Source: a virus
IMG/VR virus record: IMGVR_UViG_3300022858_000548
Span: 1 to 39,001 of that record
Length of the DNA: 39,001 nucleotides
Strand: one strand, 5' to 3'
In this document: one piece after another, positions 29,942-36,862 of the stretch
Position numbering within the stretch: the stretch's first letter is position 1
Layout of the letters: each line of letters starts with the position of its first letter
Position numbers and translations under genes: made by a program
The notes under the pieces: model-generated
Databases searched by the model: none
The model's input: only the letters and a program-made list of their open reading frames with translations
What the model was told of the DNA's origin: nothing

Positions 29942-30441
29942 AGGTTCCCGGTCATGATGTCAGTAGCCAACTCAATGGCTGAACCTCGAGACTGAATCGG
30001 AACACCCCTGATCAATTGAGTACAAGCTTTCCCAAGACAAGATCCCAGGACAGCTGGATCATATCGACTCGAACGTTGAGTTCTTCCAGCCTGCTTCAGG
30101 TAGAATAACATCTGTGCAGCCTTGGACACTACACCAAGTAACTCGGAATGATTGGGCATTCCCAAAGCAATGAGGTCGAGGTCTCCTGGTAGGAAGTAAT
30201 CGATCCGTGCATCAGCCCCTTCGGCAGCTGCGATGAAGTGAATCACTGCTGCCATTGCTGACTCACTACCGGCGGCAGTCGAGCCCCAACCAATGGCTTG
30301 ATGAATCTGATACAGGCCAATGGTGAATCGATCGATTGGGTAGGTACCCTGATGCTTGTTGAAACGATGACACCAATCAATCAGTTCGATTGTATCGGTC
30401 GTCTTGATCCCTCTATCCATGGCTTGTCCACTGAATCTCAT
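29938..30441 (-). CDS. Helical protein of unknown function, first gene of the polymerase operon
   Basis: A 167-residue mostly helical protein (DTIELIDWCHRFNKHQGTY; SAMAAVIHFIAAAEGADARID; LGVVSKAAQMLFYLKQAG). The pattern is loosely like all-alpha NTP pyrophosphohydrolases, but the EExxE metal motif is not seen, so no function is assigned. The ATG at 30441 lies about seven bases after the -10 box of P6, so the mRNA would be leaderless. An in-frame ATG at 30420 (residue 8) would have a short leader but only a weak ribosome site. It overlaps the polymerase start. Confidence 0.6.
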   Translation of the reverse strand: MRFSGQAMDRGIKTTDTIELIDWCHRFNKHQGTYPIDRFTIGLYQIHQAIGWGSTAAGSESAMAAVIHFIAAAEGADARIDYFLPGDLDLIALGMPNHSELLGVVSKAAQMLFYLKQAGRTQRSSRYDPAVLGSCLGKACTQLIRGVPIQSRGSAIELATDIMTGNL

Positions 30442-30447
30442 TATCCT

Positions 30448-30476
30448 ATTATACCTTAATGCCGAGGAGACTTCAA
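30448..30476 (-). promoter_or_regulatory. Leftward sigma70-type promoter P6 (polymerase operon)
   Basis: TTGAAG (30476-30471) and TATAAT (30453-30448) are 17 bases apart on the minus strand. Upstream, AAAACCTTTAGAAGTCTTCA followed by GAATTTCC is shared with P1 and P7. The predicted start point lies at or next to the ATG of the gene at 30441. Confidence 0.85.
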
Positions 30477-30493
30477 GGAAATTCTGAAGACTT

Positions 30494-31327
30494 CTAAAGG
30501 TTTTCTTCGGCCACAGGTACGTAGTTCAATGAAGCAGACAGGAGAGCAATGTTCTCACCAATGGCTTCTTCCATTTCGGAAGTGAGATCAGTCTCGGTCA
30601 GTGACATGAAACCATCCGGTCGAGGACCATCGGTCTCAATGATTGGAACCTCGGGGTCAAGAACCTTTAGGTCCATTCCCATTCGTACATGCTTCGAGGT
30701 ATCGACTCCCCGAACAATGTTTCGGACAGCAGGATCGATGTCCAATGGTTGAGTCATTCCCAGGAGATGAATCTCGACTCGGTGACCGAACTTCTCTGCC
30801 CGGGGAATGAGAACTTCGTTGTACAAACGAAGAGTCAATTCATCCCTCGAGATCCCTAGTGCCTCGGCTGCGATGAAAGGAACACCGACACAATTGAGTC
30901 CGGGAAGTGCAACCATCAACTCAGCACACTCTAGGTACTGAGTGATCTCGGAAGCATGGGGAACGCCCATGAACAATGAATAGGGCCAAAGCTCCCGTAG
31001 TTGATATGCGGCTTGAGTTGTTGCGTAAAGGGTTTCGACAGCTCGTCCAGGTACGTCGGGAAGAACGATCTCAGCCGGGAGAAGACCCAATGCATTGACT
31101 GCTTGAATGATTGAGTCAACGTCTGGGTTGTAAGGTTCCCCGTACGCATGGGCTTCGTAGGCACCATTGTCAAGTATGATGAAATGACTCTTCTCGGCCC
31201 TGGCACGATACGCTTCCCGGTACGTTGAATCATTCAAGACTCTGGGGACAAGAATAAGATGATACTTGTCTTCGTCCCCTTGAAGTCTATTGATCCATCC
31301 ACTGGGTACAATGGAAGCAAGTCTCAT
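30494..31327 (-). CDS. dpdA: DpdA-like DNA guanine transglycosylase
   Basis: A 277-residue TIM-barrel-type protein. FIILDNGAYE (residues 49-58, D53) corresponds to the DSGGFQ catalytic loop of tRNA-guanine transglycosylases. RGVDTSKHVRMGMD (206-219, D209) corresponds to the nucleophile region GVDMFDCV. LPDVPG (89-94) and IHLLGM (186-191) are further barrel motifs. No zinc-binding CxCxxC tail is present, as in short phage DpdA proteins. Such enzymes exchange guanine in DNA for a 7-deazaguanine base and protect phage DNA from restriction. It directly follows folE (ATGA overlap), with queE and queD upstream in the same operon, which strongly supports the role. Which 7-deazaguanine is inserted cannot be read from the sequence. 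Confidence 0.82.
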   Translation of the reverse strand: MRLASIVPSGWINRLQGDEDKYHLILVPRVLNDSTYREAYRARAEKSHFIILDNGAYEAHAYGEPYNPDVDSIIQAVNALGLLPAEIVLPDVPGRAVETLYATTQAAYQLRELWPYSLFMGVPHASEITQYLECAELMVALPGLNCVGVPFIAAEALGISRDELTLRLYNEVLIPRAEKFGHRVEIHLLGMTQPLDIDPAVRNIVRGVDTSKHVRMGMDLKVLDPEVPIIETDGPRPDGFMSLTETDLTSEMEEAIGENIALLSASLNYVPVAEENL

Positions 31328-31953
31328 GAATGAACTCCGTTCATCCGAACGAGATGAAGGAACTCGTCCTTGGATCCTTTCTCATTGGACAGGAAGCAAC
31401 CACGGACTGCGGATGTGATTGTCGTAGCCCCTGGCTGCTTGACTCCACGAATCGCCATGCACTCGTGTTCAGCTTCGACAACAATCATGACACCTTTGGG
31501 TTCGAGTACCTTTGACAAGGCCTCGACGATGTCCCGAGTGATGTCTTCTTGAATCGTTATCCTGTGAGCGAAGTACTCGACTGCCCTGGACAGTTTCGAA
31601 AGACCAACGATCTTTCCAGCCGAACCAGGAACGTATGCGACATGAGCCATCCCCCGAAAAGGAAGAAGGTGATGTGCGCACAAGGCCGTGAATCGAATGT
31701 TGGTAACTGCGACCATCTCTTCGAACCCAGATCGGAAAGAAGTCTTAACGATCTCCTCGAAGGGTCTTGGGTCCGGAAGAAACTCCATCAGGAACTTGGT
31801 GAAACGATCCGGAGTCCCTTGAAGATGTTGATCGTCGTTAATCTCTCCCGGAGTACACTTGTTCAACATTGCAAGCATCCAACGGACCTTGTCCGCTATC
31901 GCCTCCTGGCGTTGCCCCAAATCCATGTGTGCAGCCTCGTTGTTATGTTCCAT
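31324..31953 (-). CDS. folE: GTP cyclohydrolase I
   Basis: A 209-residue protein with LCAHHLLPFRG (C92, H94, H95) and AEHECMAIRGV (C165), which together supply the zinc-binding residues. GLSKLSRAVEYFAHRITIQE (split as GLSKLSR and the following residues) is the core of the family. The enzyme opens GTP to 7,8-dihydroneopterin triphosphate, the first step to folate and to 7-deazaguanines. Here the QueD and QueE genes upstream point to the latter. It overlaps queE by 58 bases. ATG 31953 has AAGGGG rather far upstream, and ATG 31926 has GAGG at eight bases, so the true start may be either. Coupled to dpdA by ATGA. Confidence 0.93.
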   Translation of the reverse strand: MEHNNEAAHMDLGQRQEAIADKVRWMLAMLNKCTPGEINDDQHLQGTPDRFTKFLMEFLPDPRPFEEIVKTSFRSGFEEMVAVTNIRFTALCAHHLLPFRGMAHVAYVPGSAGKIVGLSKLSRAVEYFAHRITIQEDITRDIVEALSKVLEPKGVMIVVEAEHECMAIRGVKQPGATTITSAVRGCFLSNEKGSKDEFLHLVRMNGVHS

Positions 31954-32582
31954 CCTCTTAGGATAACCCCTTCAACCAAGTCTTGAGTCCTGTCATGAAT
32001 GGTTGTACCATCAATGCCTTCGGGCATGATGTAGACATAGTTGTCCGGGATCCCTACTTCGTCTACGATCATTTGGACCTCGGCCAAGTCTTGTTTCGTT
32101 TGAACCACGAACTTGAATCGACTGTTGGCATTGAGGACGTAAGACTTGAGCACCTCGGGCTTGAATCGTTTGTCCAGATCCACTCCACTATTCTCTAGCT
32201 TCGGGGACACGATGTACCATTGGTTACTGTAGTTGCCTGGGAAGAGGGGAATGGTTCCATTGGTTTCGTATTCGAAATCCCATCCAGGCATCATGTCCCG
32301 AAGTTCATTCAACTCCGGAGCATGAATTAGAGGCTCTCCCCCTGTGCAGACGAGTAGCTTGGTACAGCCCATTGACATTGAACGAACTGTTTCAATCACA
32401 GCGCCAAGAGGCATGTGAGCTGGGTGTTCAGTTCCATTGTAGGTGTACTTCGAATCACACCAACTGCATCTGAGGTTGCAACCTTGAAGCCGAAGGAACA
32501 CAGCCGGACGACCTATCGATGGGCCTTCACCTTGAATCGTTGGACCGAAGATTTCGTTGACTGCAAGAGTCGCAGCAGGCAT
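31896..32582 (-). CDS. queE: 7-carboxy-7-deazaguanine synthase (radical SAM)
   Basis: A 228-residue radical SAM protein. The iron-sulfur motif is CNLRCSWC (C35, C39, C42), preceded by GPTIQGEGP, the family hallmark. TGGEPL and YETNGT bind S-adenosylmethionine, and SPKLENSG follows as usual. It converts 6-carboxytetrahydropterin to 7-carboxy-7-deazaguanine. GAGGAGA five bases upstream supports the ATG. It overlaps the small zinc-finger gene upstream by 56 bases and folE downstream, so the whole cluster is translationally linked. Its cluster partners suggest that the product feeds DNA modification. Confidence 0.93.
   Translation of the reverse strand: MPAATLAVNEIFGPTIQGEGPSIGRPAVFLRLQGCNLRCSWCDSKYTYNGTEHPAHMPLGAVIETVRSMSMGCTKLLVCTGGEPLIHAPELNELRDMMPGWDFEYETNGTIPLFPGNYSNQWYIVSPKLENSGVDLDKRFKPEVLKSYVLNANSRFKFVVQTKQDLAEVQMIVDEVGIPDNYVYIMPEGIDGTTIHDRTQDLVEGVILRGWNITTRLHTWIWGNARRR
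32338..32347 (+). repeat. CCCCCTGTGC motif copy (inside queE)
   Basis: One of five perfect plus-strand copies, here lying on the strand opposite to the coding strand of queE. Confidence 0.6.
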
Positions 32583-32721
32583 AGTTCTCCTCTACAAGTC
32601 CACAACCATTGTGGAACTTTCGTTTGCATTCATCACATCTTGGTTTGAATTGAACATAGTCAATTGGCTCTTCACAGACTGGACAGAAAGGAATTCCTTC
32701 TCCGAAGTCAACGTTGACCAT
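32527..32721 (-). CDS. Small PHD/RING-like cross-brace zinc-finger protein
   Basis: A 64-residue protein with cysteines and histidine spaced C13-x2-C16, C29-x2-C32, H37-x2-C40 and C50-x2-C53 (C49 also present). This C4-H-C3 order with KFHNGCG is the cross-brace pattern of PHD fingers and RING-variants, although loop lengths are short. The rest is a brief N-terminal strand (MVNVDFGEGIPF) and an Arg/Ser-rich tail. The ATG directly follows the queD stop with GAGGAACC upstream. It overlaps queE. A zinc-binding partner of the QueD/QueE enzymes or a DNA or protein-binding adaptor are both possible; no function is known to me. Confidence 0.7.
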   Translation of the reverse strand: MVNVDFGEGIPFCPVCEEPIDYVQFKPRCDECKRKFHNGCGLVEENYACCDSCSQRNLRSNDSR

Positions 32722-33162
32722 TCAGACAGGTTCCTCTTCGAGTTCCTTCTTGGTCAAGTAGGGGAACTCAACTCCAACCTGGTCACCGATCCAAATGGTG
32801 GCAGAGCCGGATGCTGTTTCCCAAAGACGGATCTTGTGAACCGGAAGATGAGACATCTGCTTCAACCGATTCAAGATCCAAAAGCACATGTTCTCGGCAG
32901 TCGATCGCACAGGGAGAACGTCGTTCAGGTGGGCGTGGTCCAGAACTGAATCGATCAGTTTAAACCAGACGTGTTTGATGTCACCGAAGTCGACAACCAT
33001 TCCTTCGGATGAACCCTCTTGAATCAGATTCCCTCGAAGGGTTAGTTCGACTATGTAACTATGCCCATGAACGCGAGCACACTTACCATTGTGTCCATAC
33101 AATTGGTGACTCGACTCGAATCGAAAGGTCTTGGTGACCTCAGCTATCGGAAGCTGCTGCAT
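32722..33162 (-). CDS. queD: 6-carboxy-tetrahydropterin synthase
   Basis: A 146-residue protein with the QueD/PTPS-type metal and catalytic residues: FESSHQLYGHNGKCARVHGHS gives H19, H32 and H34 (zinc) and C28 (catalytic). LDHAHLN and WETASGSA are the conserved histidine and glutamate regions. It converts dihydroneopterin triphosphate from FolE to 6-carboxytetrahydropterin. AGGAGGTGA is placed best for ATG 33162, not for the preceding TTG at 33165. Its start lies inside the end of the small gene upstream. It is followed directly by the zinc-finger gene and queE. Confidence 0.92.
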   Translation of the reverse strand: MQQLPIAEVTKTFRFESSHQLYGHNGKCARVHGHSYIVELTLRGNLIQEGSSEGMVVDFGDIKHVWFKLIDSVLDHAHLNDVLPVRSTAENMCFWILNRLKQMSHLPVHKIRLWETASGSATIWIGDQVGVEFPYLTKKELEEEPV

Positions 33163-33340
33163 CAATCACCTCCTGCGTGGGCTTGTATTCATCGTCCAGA
33201 AGACCTCGGGCCTGGAGATCCTTGAAGATGACCAGTCGGCAGTAAGCTGCCACAGGTCTCATCTCCAATGCCGCAGCCCTTTCGATCGCCGGGTACACTA
33301 GTGGATCAACGGGAACTGATACCAACTTGTGCTGAGCCAT
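33140..33340 (-). CDS. Small possible ribbon-helix-helix protein
   Basis: A 66-residue protein reading MAQHKLVSVPVDPLVYPAIE at the start. One N-terminal strand (HKLVSVPVD) is followed by two helices (YPAIERAAALEM; AAYCRLVIFKDLQARGLL), the arrangement of ribbon-helix-helix DNA-binding proteins. It is a weak match, and the function could be different. A GGGAG ribosome site lies before its ATG. Its end contains the queD ribosome site, giving a 23-base overlap with queD, and it follows the resolvase gene directly. Confidence 0.55.
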   Translation of the reverse strand: MAQHKLVSVPVDPLVYPAIERAAALEMRPVAAYCRLVIFKDLQARGLLDDEYKPTQEVIDAAASDS

Positions 33341-33341
33341 T

Positions 33342-33740
33342 TTACTCCCACTCGTCGTAACCTAGTCTCTCTAGGTATGAATACACATGGGCCAGGGCGT
33401 CTTTACAGTGACGTTCCTTGTGAACCCGAAAATGCATTTGGGCTTTGTCCAAGAATGCTTTCCGCCATTGGGGTGGTTGAACAATCAACTCAAGACCCAT
33501 TAGGTGACAGCATCCCTCGACGAAACCCAAGAGCTTGATCGTGAAGATGGCGTCTGCGGAACGAGGACCTGACCCAAGGAAATCTTCCATGACCACTACA
33601 GTCGTTTCAGAATCCAATTGATGAAGGAACTCGACAATGTCCTTGTGATCTCGAGCAGCTAGGGCACAGAGAACTTTGCCCGAGTTTGAACAGTGTACAA
33701 GTCCCGTCGTCCTGCCAGGATCAATTCCGCAGACACTCAT
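33342..33740 (-). CDS. RuvC-like Holliday junction resolvase
   Basis: A 132-residue RNase H-fold protein. CGIDPGRTTGLV carries the first catalytic aspartate, VVVMEDFLG the glutamate, and CKDALAHVYSYLE the C-terminal acidic residues; PPQWRK is common in phage RuvC-like enzymes. It would cut branched DNA during replication or before packaging. ATG 33740 is preferred to the TTG three bases upstream because AGGAACC is better spaced. It lies in the recombination operon with the RecA-like ATPase and nuclease. Length is typical of short phage resolvases. Confidence 0.8.
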   Translation of the reverse strand: MSVCGIDPGRTTGLVHCSNSGKVLCALAARDHKDIVEFLHQLDSETTVVVMEDFLGSGPRSADAIFTIKLLGFVEGCCHLMGLELIVQPPQWRKAFLDKAQMHFRVHKERHCKDALAHVYSYLERLGYDEWE

Positions 33741-33749
33741 CAATGGTTC

Positions 33750-34247
33750 CTAGTAGCCGCCCGTTGCCTTCTTCTTGCCCTTGTTCGGAGTCTTCTCCTT
33801 GGTCTTGGCCTTGGCGATTGCCTTCTTGGGGTCGAGAGCCTTCGGCTCCTTCATCCCGGCCGGAGGACCTTCGGTGCCCCAGATGTCCAGGACTTCGTTG
33901 ATCGTTCCGTCGCCGAAGTCCTCGTTCGGGGCTCCGACACTGACGACGATCTCGACACCGAGCATCGCCTTTTCGTCGATCGTTCCTTCACCGATGTAAT
34001 CGGTTGCATCCTTGCCCTCGATGCGGGAGAGGACTTGACGAACTCTCCACATCGTGGACGGAATGAGAGTGAGATTGAACCAGAGCCGCCGGCGTTCGAA
34101 CGGCTTCAGGAGCTTCAGGGTCAATCGAAGGTAGGTGTTTCCCTTCTGGGATTCCCTTTCCTCGATCTCGAAGATGTTTGCCCGGTAGTCACCAGGCTCG
34201 AGGGGGAGGAAATCACTCCCGTCCCCATAGTCAACCTTTACGACCAT
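33750..34247 (-). CDS. DUF669-like single-stranded DNA-binding candidate
   Basis: A 165-residue protein resembling DUF669 phage proteins: FLPLEPGDYRANIFEIEERESQKGN (split as EPGDYRANIFEIEE and the following residues), then LRLTLKLLK and RRLWFNLTLIPSTMWRVRQVL. An OB-type beta core is followed by a Lys-rich tail (KKAIAKAKTKEKTPNKGKKK). Such genes usually sit beside a RecA-like ATPase, as here, and probably bind single-stranded DNA. ATG 34247 has AAGGAAG; a longer in-frame version would run into the ATPase gene. Codons are GC-rich, suggesting high expression, as expected for a protein needed in stoichiometric amounts. Confidence 0.7.
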   Translation of the reverse strand: MVVKVDYGDGSDFLPLEPGDYRANIFEIEERESQKGNTYLRLTLKLLKPFERRRLWFNLTLIPSTMWRVRQVLSRIEGKDATDYIGEGTIDEKAMLGVEIVVSVGAPNEDFGDGTINEVLDIWGTEGPPAGMKEPKALDPKKAIAKAKTKEKTPNKGKKKATGGY

Positions 34248-34248
34248 G

Positions 34249-35154
34249 TTACTCTTCCTTCCGGTAAATGATGTCGAGGATTTTCCCCATGTCGGGATCA
34301 TCCAATTGGCCTGGGAGGATGGGACGTTCCTTTGTTCCCTTTCTTGGCTGACGAACCTTGGCAATGTTCACACCCTTCTGGGCGAAGTGTAGAACTCGTC
34401 CCCCGGACTTGTCTCCAATGTCCAAGAAGCCTACACAATCCATCAAGCCCAGAACCATCTCAGCACAACCTGGAGTCATCTTCGCTCGACCCACGATTGC
34501 ACCTGTCGACTCGTCTTTCTTCTCCGTTACCAGGGCCGTGAATAGAATGTTCCAACCCCGATCACGAGCAAAGTTTCGCCAGGCCTTAACCATCTTCTGC
34601 ATGGCGGAGTTCGTTCTACCCCAATCACCTAGATTGGGTAGCTGCGGAGTCTTCGAAGAACGCATCACGTCTTCGAGTGCCAGCTCCTGCACTGCTGTCA
34701 ATGAGTCCATTACAATCGTCTTGAATGGATGCTCACCGTGGGCAAGGAACTGATAGATCCGGAAGATCTGTTCCCATGCCGACTCCACAACGTCACCATC
34801 GTCATCCCGAACGGTGGTGGGATGAAAAATCTTGATGTCGTCTCTGTCGGCAATGGATCGGGTTCCACCTTCGGCATCAATGATTAGAACATCCCTTCCG
34901 TGGGGATGATCCTGAGCTGATGCACAGAAGGTAGTCTTCCCGATACCCGGATTGCCATAGACGAGACAATCGAATCCCCATTCATCCGACAGCTCACCGG
35001 GAGTCGAGAAGCTCAACCCTTCCGGCAGCGCCAGGACTGGAGATCCTGTCTTGTCTACTTTGACTTCTTCTTCCTCGTCGACTTCTTCTTCGACGGCTTC
35101 GACTTCTTCTTCAACGGCTTCTTCGCCACCGTCGACGACTTCTTCTCGAGACAA
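34249..35154 (-). CDS. RecA-like recombination ATPase with acidic N-terminus
   Basis: A 301-residue protein. YGNPGIGKTTF (near 66-76) is the Walker A, LIIDAEGGTRS a second nucleotide-side strand, and TIVMDSLTAVQEL the Walker B, in the arrangement of phage RecA/Sak4-type or AAA_24 ATPases. About 35 N-terminal residues are almost pure Glu, Val and Asp. Start TTG 35154 has GGAGG seven bases upstream, so the 100-base overlap with the preceding gene is real. It probably pairs homologous DNA together with the DUF669-like protein encoded next. Confidence 0.8.
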   Translation of the reverse strand: MSREEVVDGGEEAVEEEVEAVEEEVDEEEEVKVDKTGSPVLALPEGLSFSTPGELSDEWGFDCLVYGNPGIGKTTFCASAQDHPHGRDVLIIDAEGGTRSIADRDDIKIFHPTTVRDDDGDVVESAWEQIFRIYQFLAHGEHPFKTIVMDSLTAVQELALEDVMRSSKTPQLPNLGDWGRTNSAMQKMVKAWRNFARDRGWNILFTALVTEKKDESTGAIVGRAKMTPGCAEMVLGLMDCVGFLDIGDKSGGRVLHFAQKGVNIAKVRQPRKGTKERPILPGQLDDPDMGKILDIIYRKEE

Positions 35155-35537
35155 TCGATCTCCTCCCGGGGCTCAGTCGTGCCCCTTTGTTGGGTGTAGC
35201 CGTATGTGGCTAGTTGAATTTCCATTCTCAGTTTTGAAACCCGAGCCATGTGTTTTTCGTACGCAGGTCCAGATGTGCCTACTTGTTCCAACTGTCGAAG
35301 CCACATGTTGACATCAATGAGAACAGCGTAACGTTCGAGAGCCAGTTGAAGGATGCCGTCAACCTTTGGACCATGCGTTGCGGCATTCAACATGGTCTGA
35401 AGTGCTCCGGCCTTCTTCATACTTGGTTCGATTGGATCCATTGGTGTCCGTTGGATCGTGTCCGGAAGACTTTTCCAATGAATCACGGACGAAGCCAAGG
35501 CTTCATACCGAATCTGATAGAGTTGTTCGTTACTCAT
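35055..35537 (-). CDS. Helical protein with lysine-rich tail, unknown function
   Basis: A 160-residue protein with a helical body (GILQLALERYAVLIDVNMWLRQ; HMARVSKLRMEIQLATYGY) and a C-terminal tail of about 30 residues that is mainly Lys, Ser and Thr. The tail is encoded in the region where the next gene encodes its acidic N-terminus in another frame. The ATG is preceded by AGGG. Such lysine tails often bind nucleic acid, and the operon neighbours are recombination proteins. No family was recognised. Confidence 0.65.
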   Translation of the reverse strand: MSNEQLYQIRYEALASSVIHWKSLPDTIQRTPMDPIEPSMKKAGALQTMLNAATHGPKVDGILQLALERYAVLIDVNMWLRQLEQVGTSGPAYEKHMARVSKLRMEIQLATYGYTQQRGTTEPREEIDCLEKKSSTVAKKPLKKKSKPSKKKSTRKKKSK

Positions 35538-35645
35538 TGTACCCTAAACATGGATAGACCAGAGAGAGGTGCGTTGGAGAAAAGGGGAAAATGGGGTTGT
35601 GAGGTTGACGCAACACCCCCCCTGGTCTTGTTCCATGGCAGTGGA

Positions 35646-36779
35646 CTATTCGTTGGCCAGTTCGACGAGGCCGTCGACACTGGAGACGATTCCGGGCTTC
35701 AATGTCCGGACCTTTTTCAGCGTTGGAGGCTCGGTCTTGATCCAGAACCGAAGAAGCTCTTCTGCGTCTTTCAGTTCGGACTCGTCTCGGGCTCCGTTGA
35801 AAGCTTGACAAGCTTGACGAGTCTTCGTGTCACAGTCCCAACATCCTTCCCAACGTCTGTTGGGATAGATTGCGGGATCCGACTCGTCGATATAGGCCAT
35901 GTCTTTGAAGATGGCCGAAGTGTTTCGTTCCCAGGAACGAATCTCTCCCCAGTCGGCAGGGATCATGATACGTTTGAAGAACGGGTTCTCGGGACTCTTG
36001 TCTCGGCTGCGTAGTCTCTCGACGAAGTCAGCGTACTCGGGATCGTTTGGATCCATTCCAGCCTCAACCAGTCTCTTGATGTAGAGACCAGCCGTGGTCT
36101 TGATCCATCTCTTGGACATGGCTCCGTTCTTGAGCAGCTGGGGTTCGGTCGGTTCACCTTTGTAGATGCCGTCGTAGATACATCCACCCAAGACATCGTC
36201 TGGGAACAAACGAGCAAAGGCCCATTCATACCCGACGAATTGTTCGTTCAAGTTGACGATGAACTCTGGGTTTGGTGTCTGGGAAAACGTCTTGTGATCA
36301 ACCAACCAGTAGGCATTGGTTAACTTGTTTCGAATGAGCATGTCCCAGGTGCCCACATAGAACATGTCGTCGTAGGTTCCCGGCATTGGAATCTTGAACG
36401 GTTGTTCGACGACCAGGATCTCGAACTCATCCCCGAAGGGAGGAATTCCATAGTGATCCAGGTAGAGTTCAGTGTACAGTCGAGCCCTTGCAGCTGACTC
36501 TTCTACTCGGTCGTCTTCTTCCTGGCCCCAACTGGTTCCAATCTGCTTGGCATAAGTCTCAGCCATTGAAACCATTTCGGCATGGATCCATTTGTCCAAT
36601 GCCGGCTGCAACTCTTGGCCACTGGACACAATGGCAATGCCCTCATGGGCAACTGAACCCAACCAAAGGGCAGTTGCAGGAGCACCTGGTGTTCGAAGGG
36701 ATCGTCGACTGGGACTTGTTAGATCCCATTTGAATCGACAACGTTTGAACGCCTGCATGTCTGAATGACTGATGTCCAC
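35646..36779 (-). CDS. PD-(D/E)XK nuclease with Fe-S cluster (RecB/Cas4-like)
   Basis: A 377-residue protein. An early SHSDMQAFKRCRFKW supplies the first cysteine (C14). GSVAHE (41-46) gives the histidine, GTWDML the first aspartate (D146), and VDHKT (160-164) the D-x-K pair; QFVGYEW follows. C313, C316 and C324 in GCWDCDTKTRQAC complete a four-cysteine [4Fe-4S] pattern, as in Cas4 and AddB. It would act as an exonuclease in recombination or DNA-end processing. GTG 36779 has AAGGAG six bases upstream and promoter P7 upstream of that. It is the first gene of the recombination and modification operon. Confidence 0.82.
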   Translation of the reverse strand: MDISHSDMQAFKRCRFKWDLTSPSRRSLRTPGAPATALWLGSVAHEGIAIVSSGQELQPALDKWIHAEMVSMAETYAKQIGTSWGQEEDDRVEESAARARLYTELYLDHYGIPPFGDEFEILVVEQPFKIPMPGTYDDMFYVGTWDMLIRNKLTNAYWLVDHKTFSQTPNPEFIVNLNEQFVGYEWAFARLFPDDVLGGCIYDGIYKGEPTEPQLLKNGAMSKRWIKTTAGLYIKRLVEAGMDPNDPEYADFVERLRSRDKSPENPFFKRIMIPADWGEIRSWERNTSAIFKDMAYIDESDPAIYPNRRWEGCWDCDTKTRQACQAFNGARDESELKDAEELLRFWIKTEPPTLKKVRTLKPGIVSSVDGLVELANE

Positions 36780-36813
36780 TGCTGACTCCTTATGATCCTC
36801 GATTGCTACCTCT

Positions 36814-36843
36814 ATTATATAACGACACCTATGAGACCTTCAA
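36814..36843 (-). promoter_or_regulatory. Leftward sigma70-type promoter P7 (recombination and modification operon)
   Basis: TTGAAG (36843-36838) and TATAAT (36819-36814) are 18 bases apart on the minus strand. AAAACCTGAAGACCTTTATA followed by GAATTTC lies just upstream and is shared with P1 and P6. An AGACCTT/AAGGTCT dyad overlaps the -35 region and could be an operator or the end of the preceding gene. Confidence 0.8.
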
Positions 36844-36862
36844 AGAAATTCTATAAAGGTCT

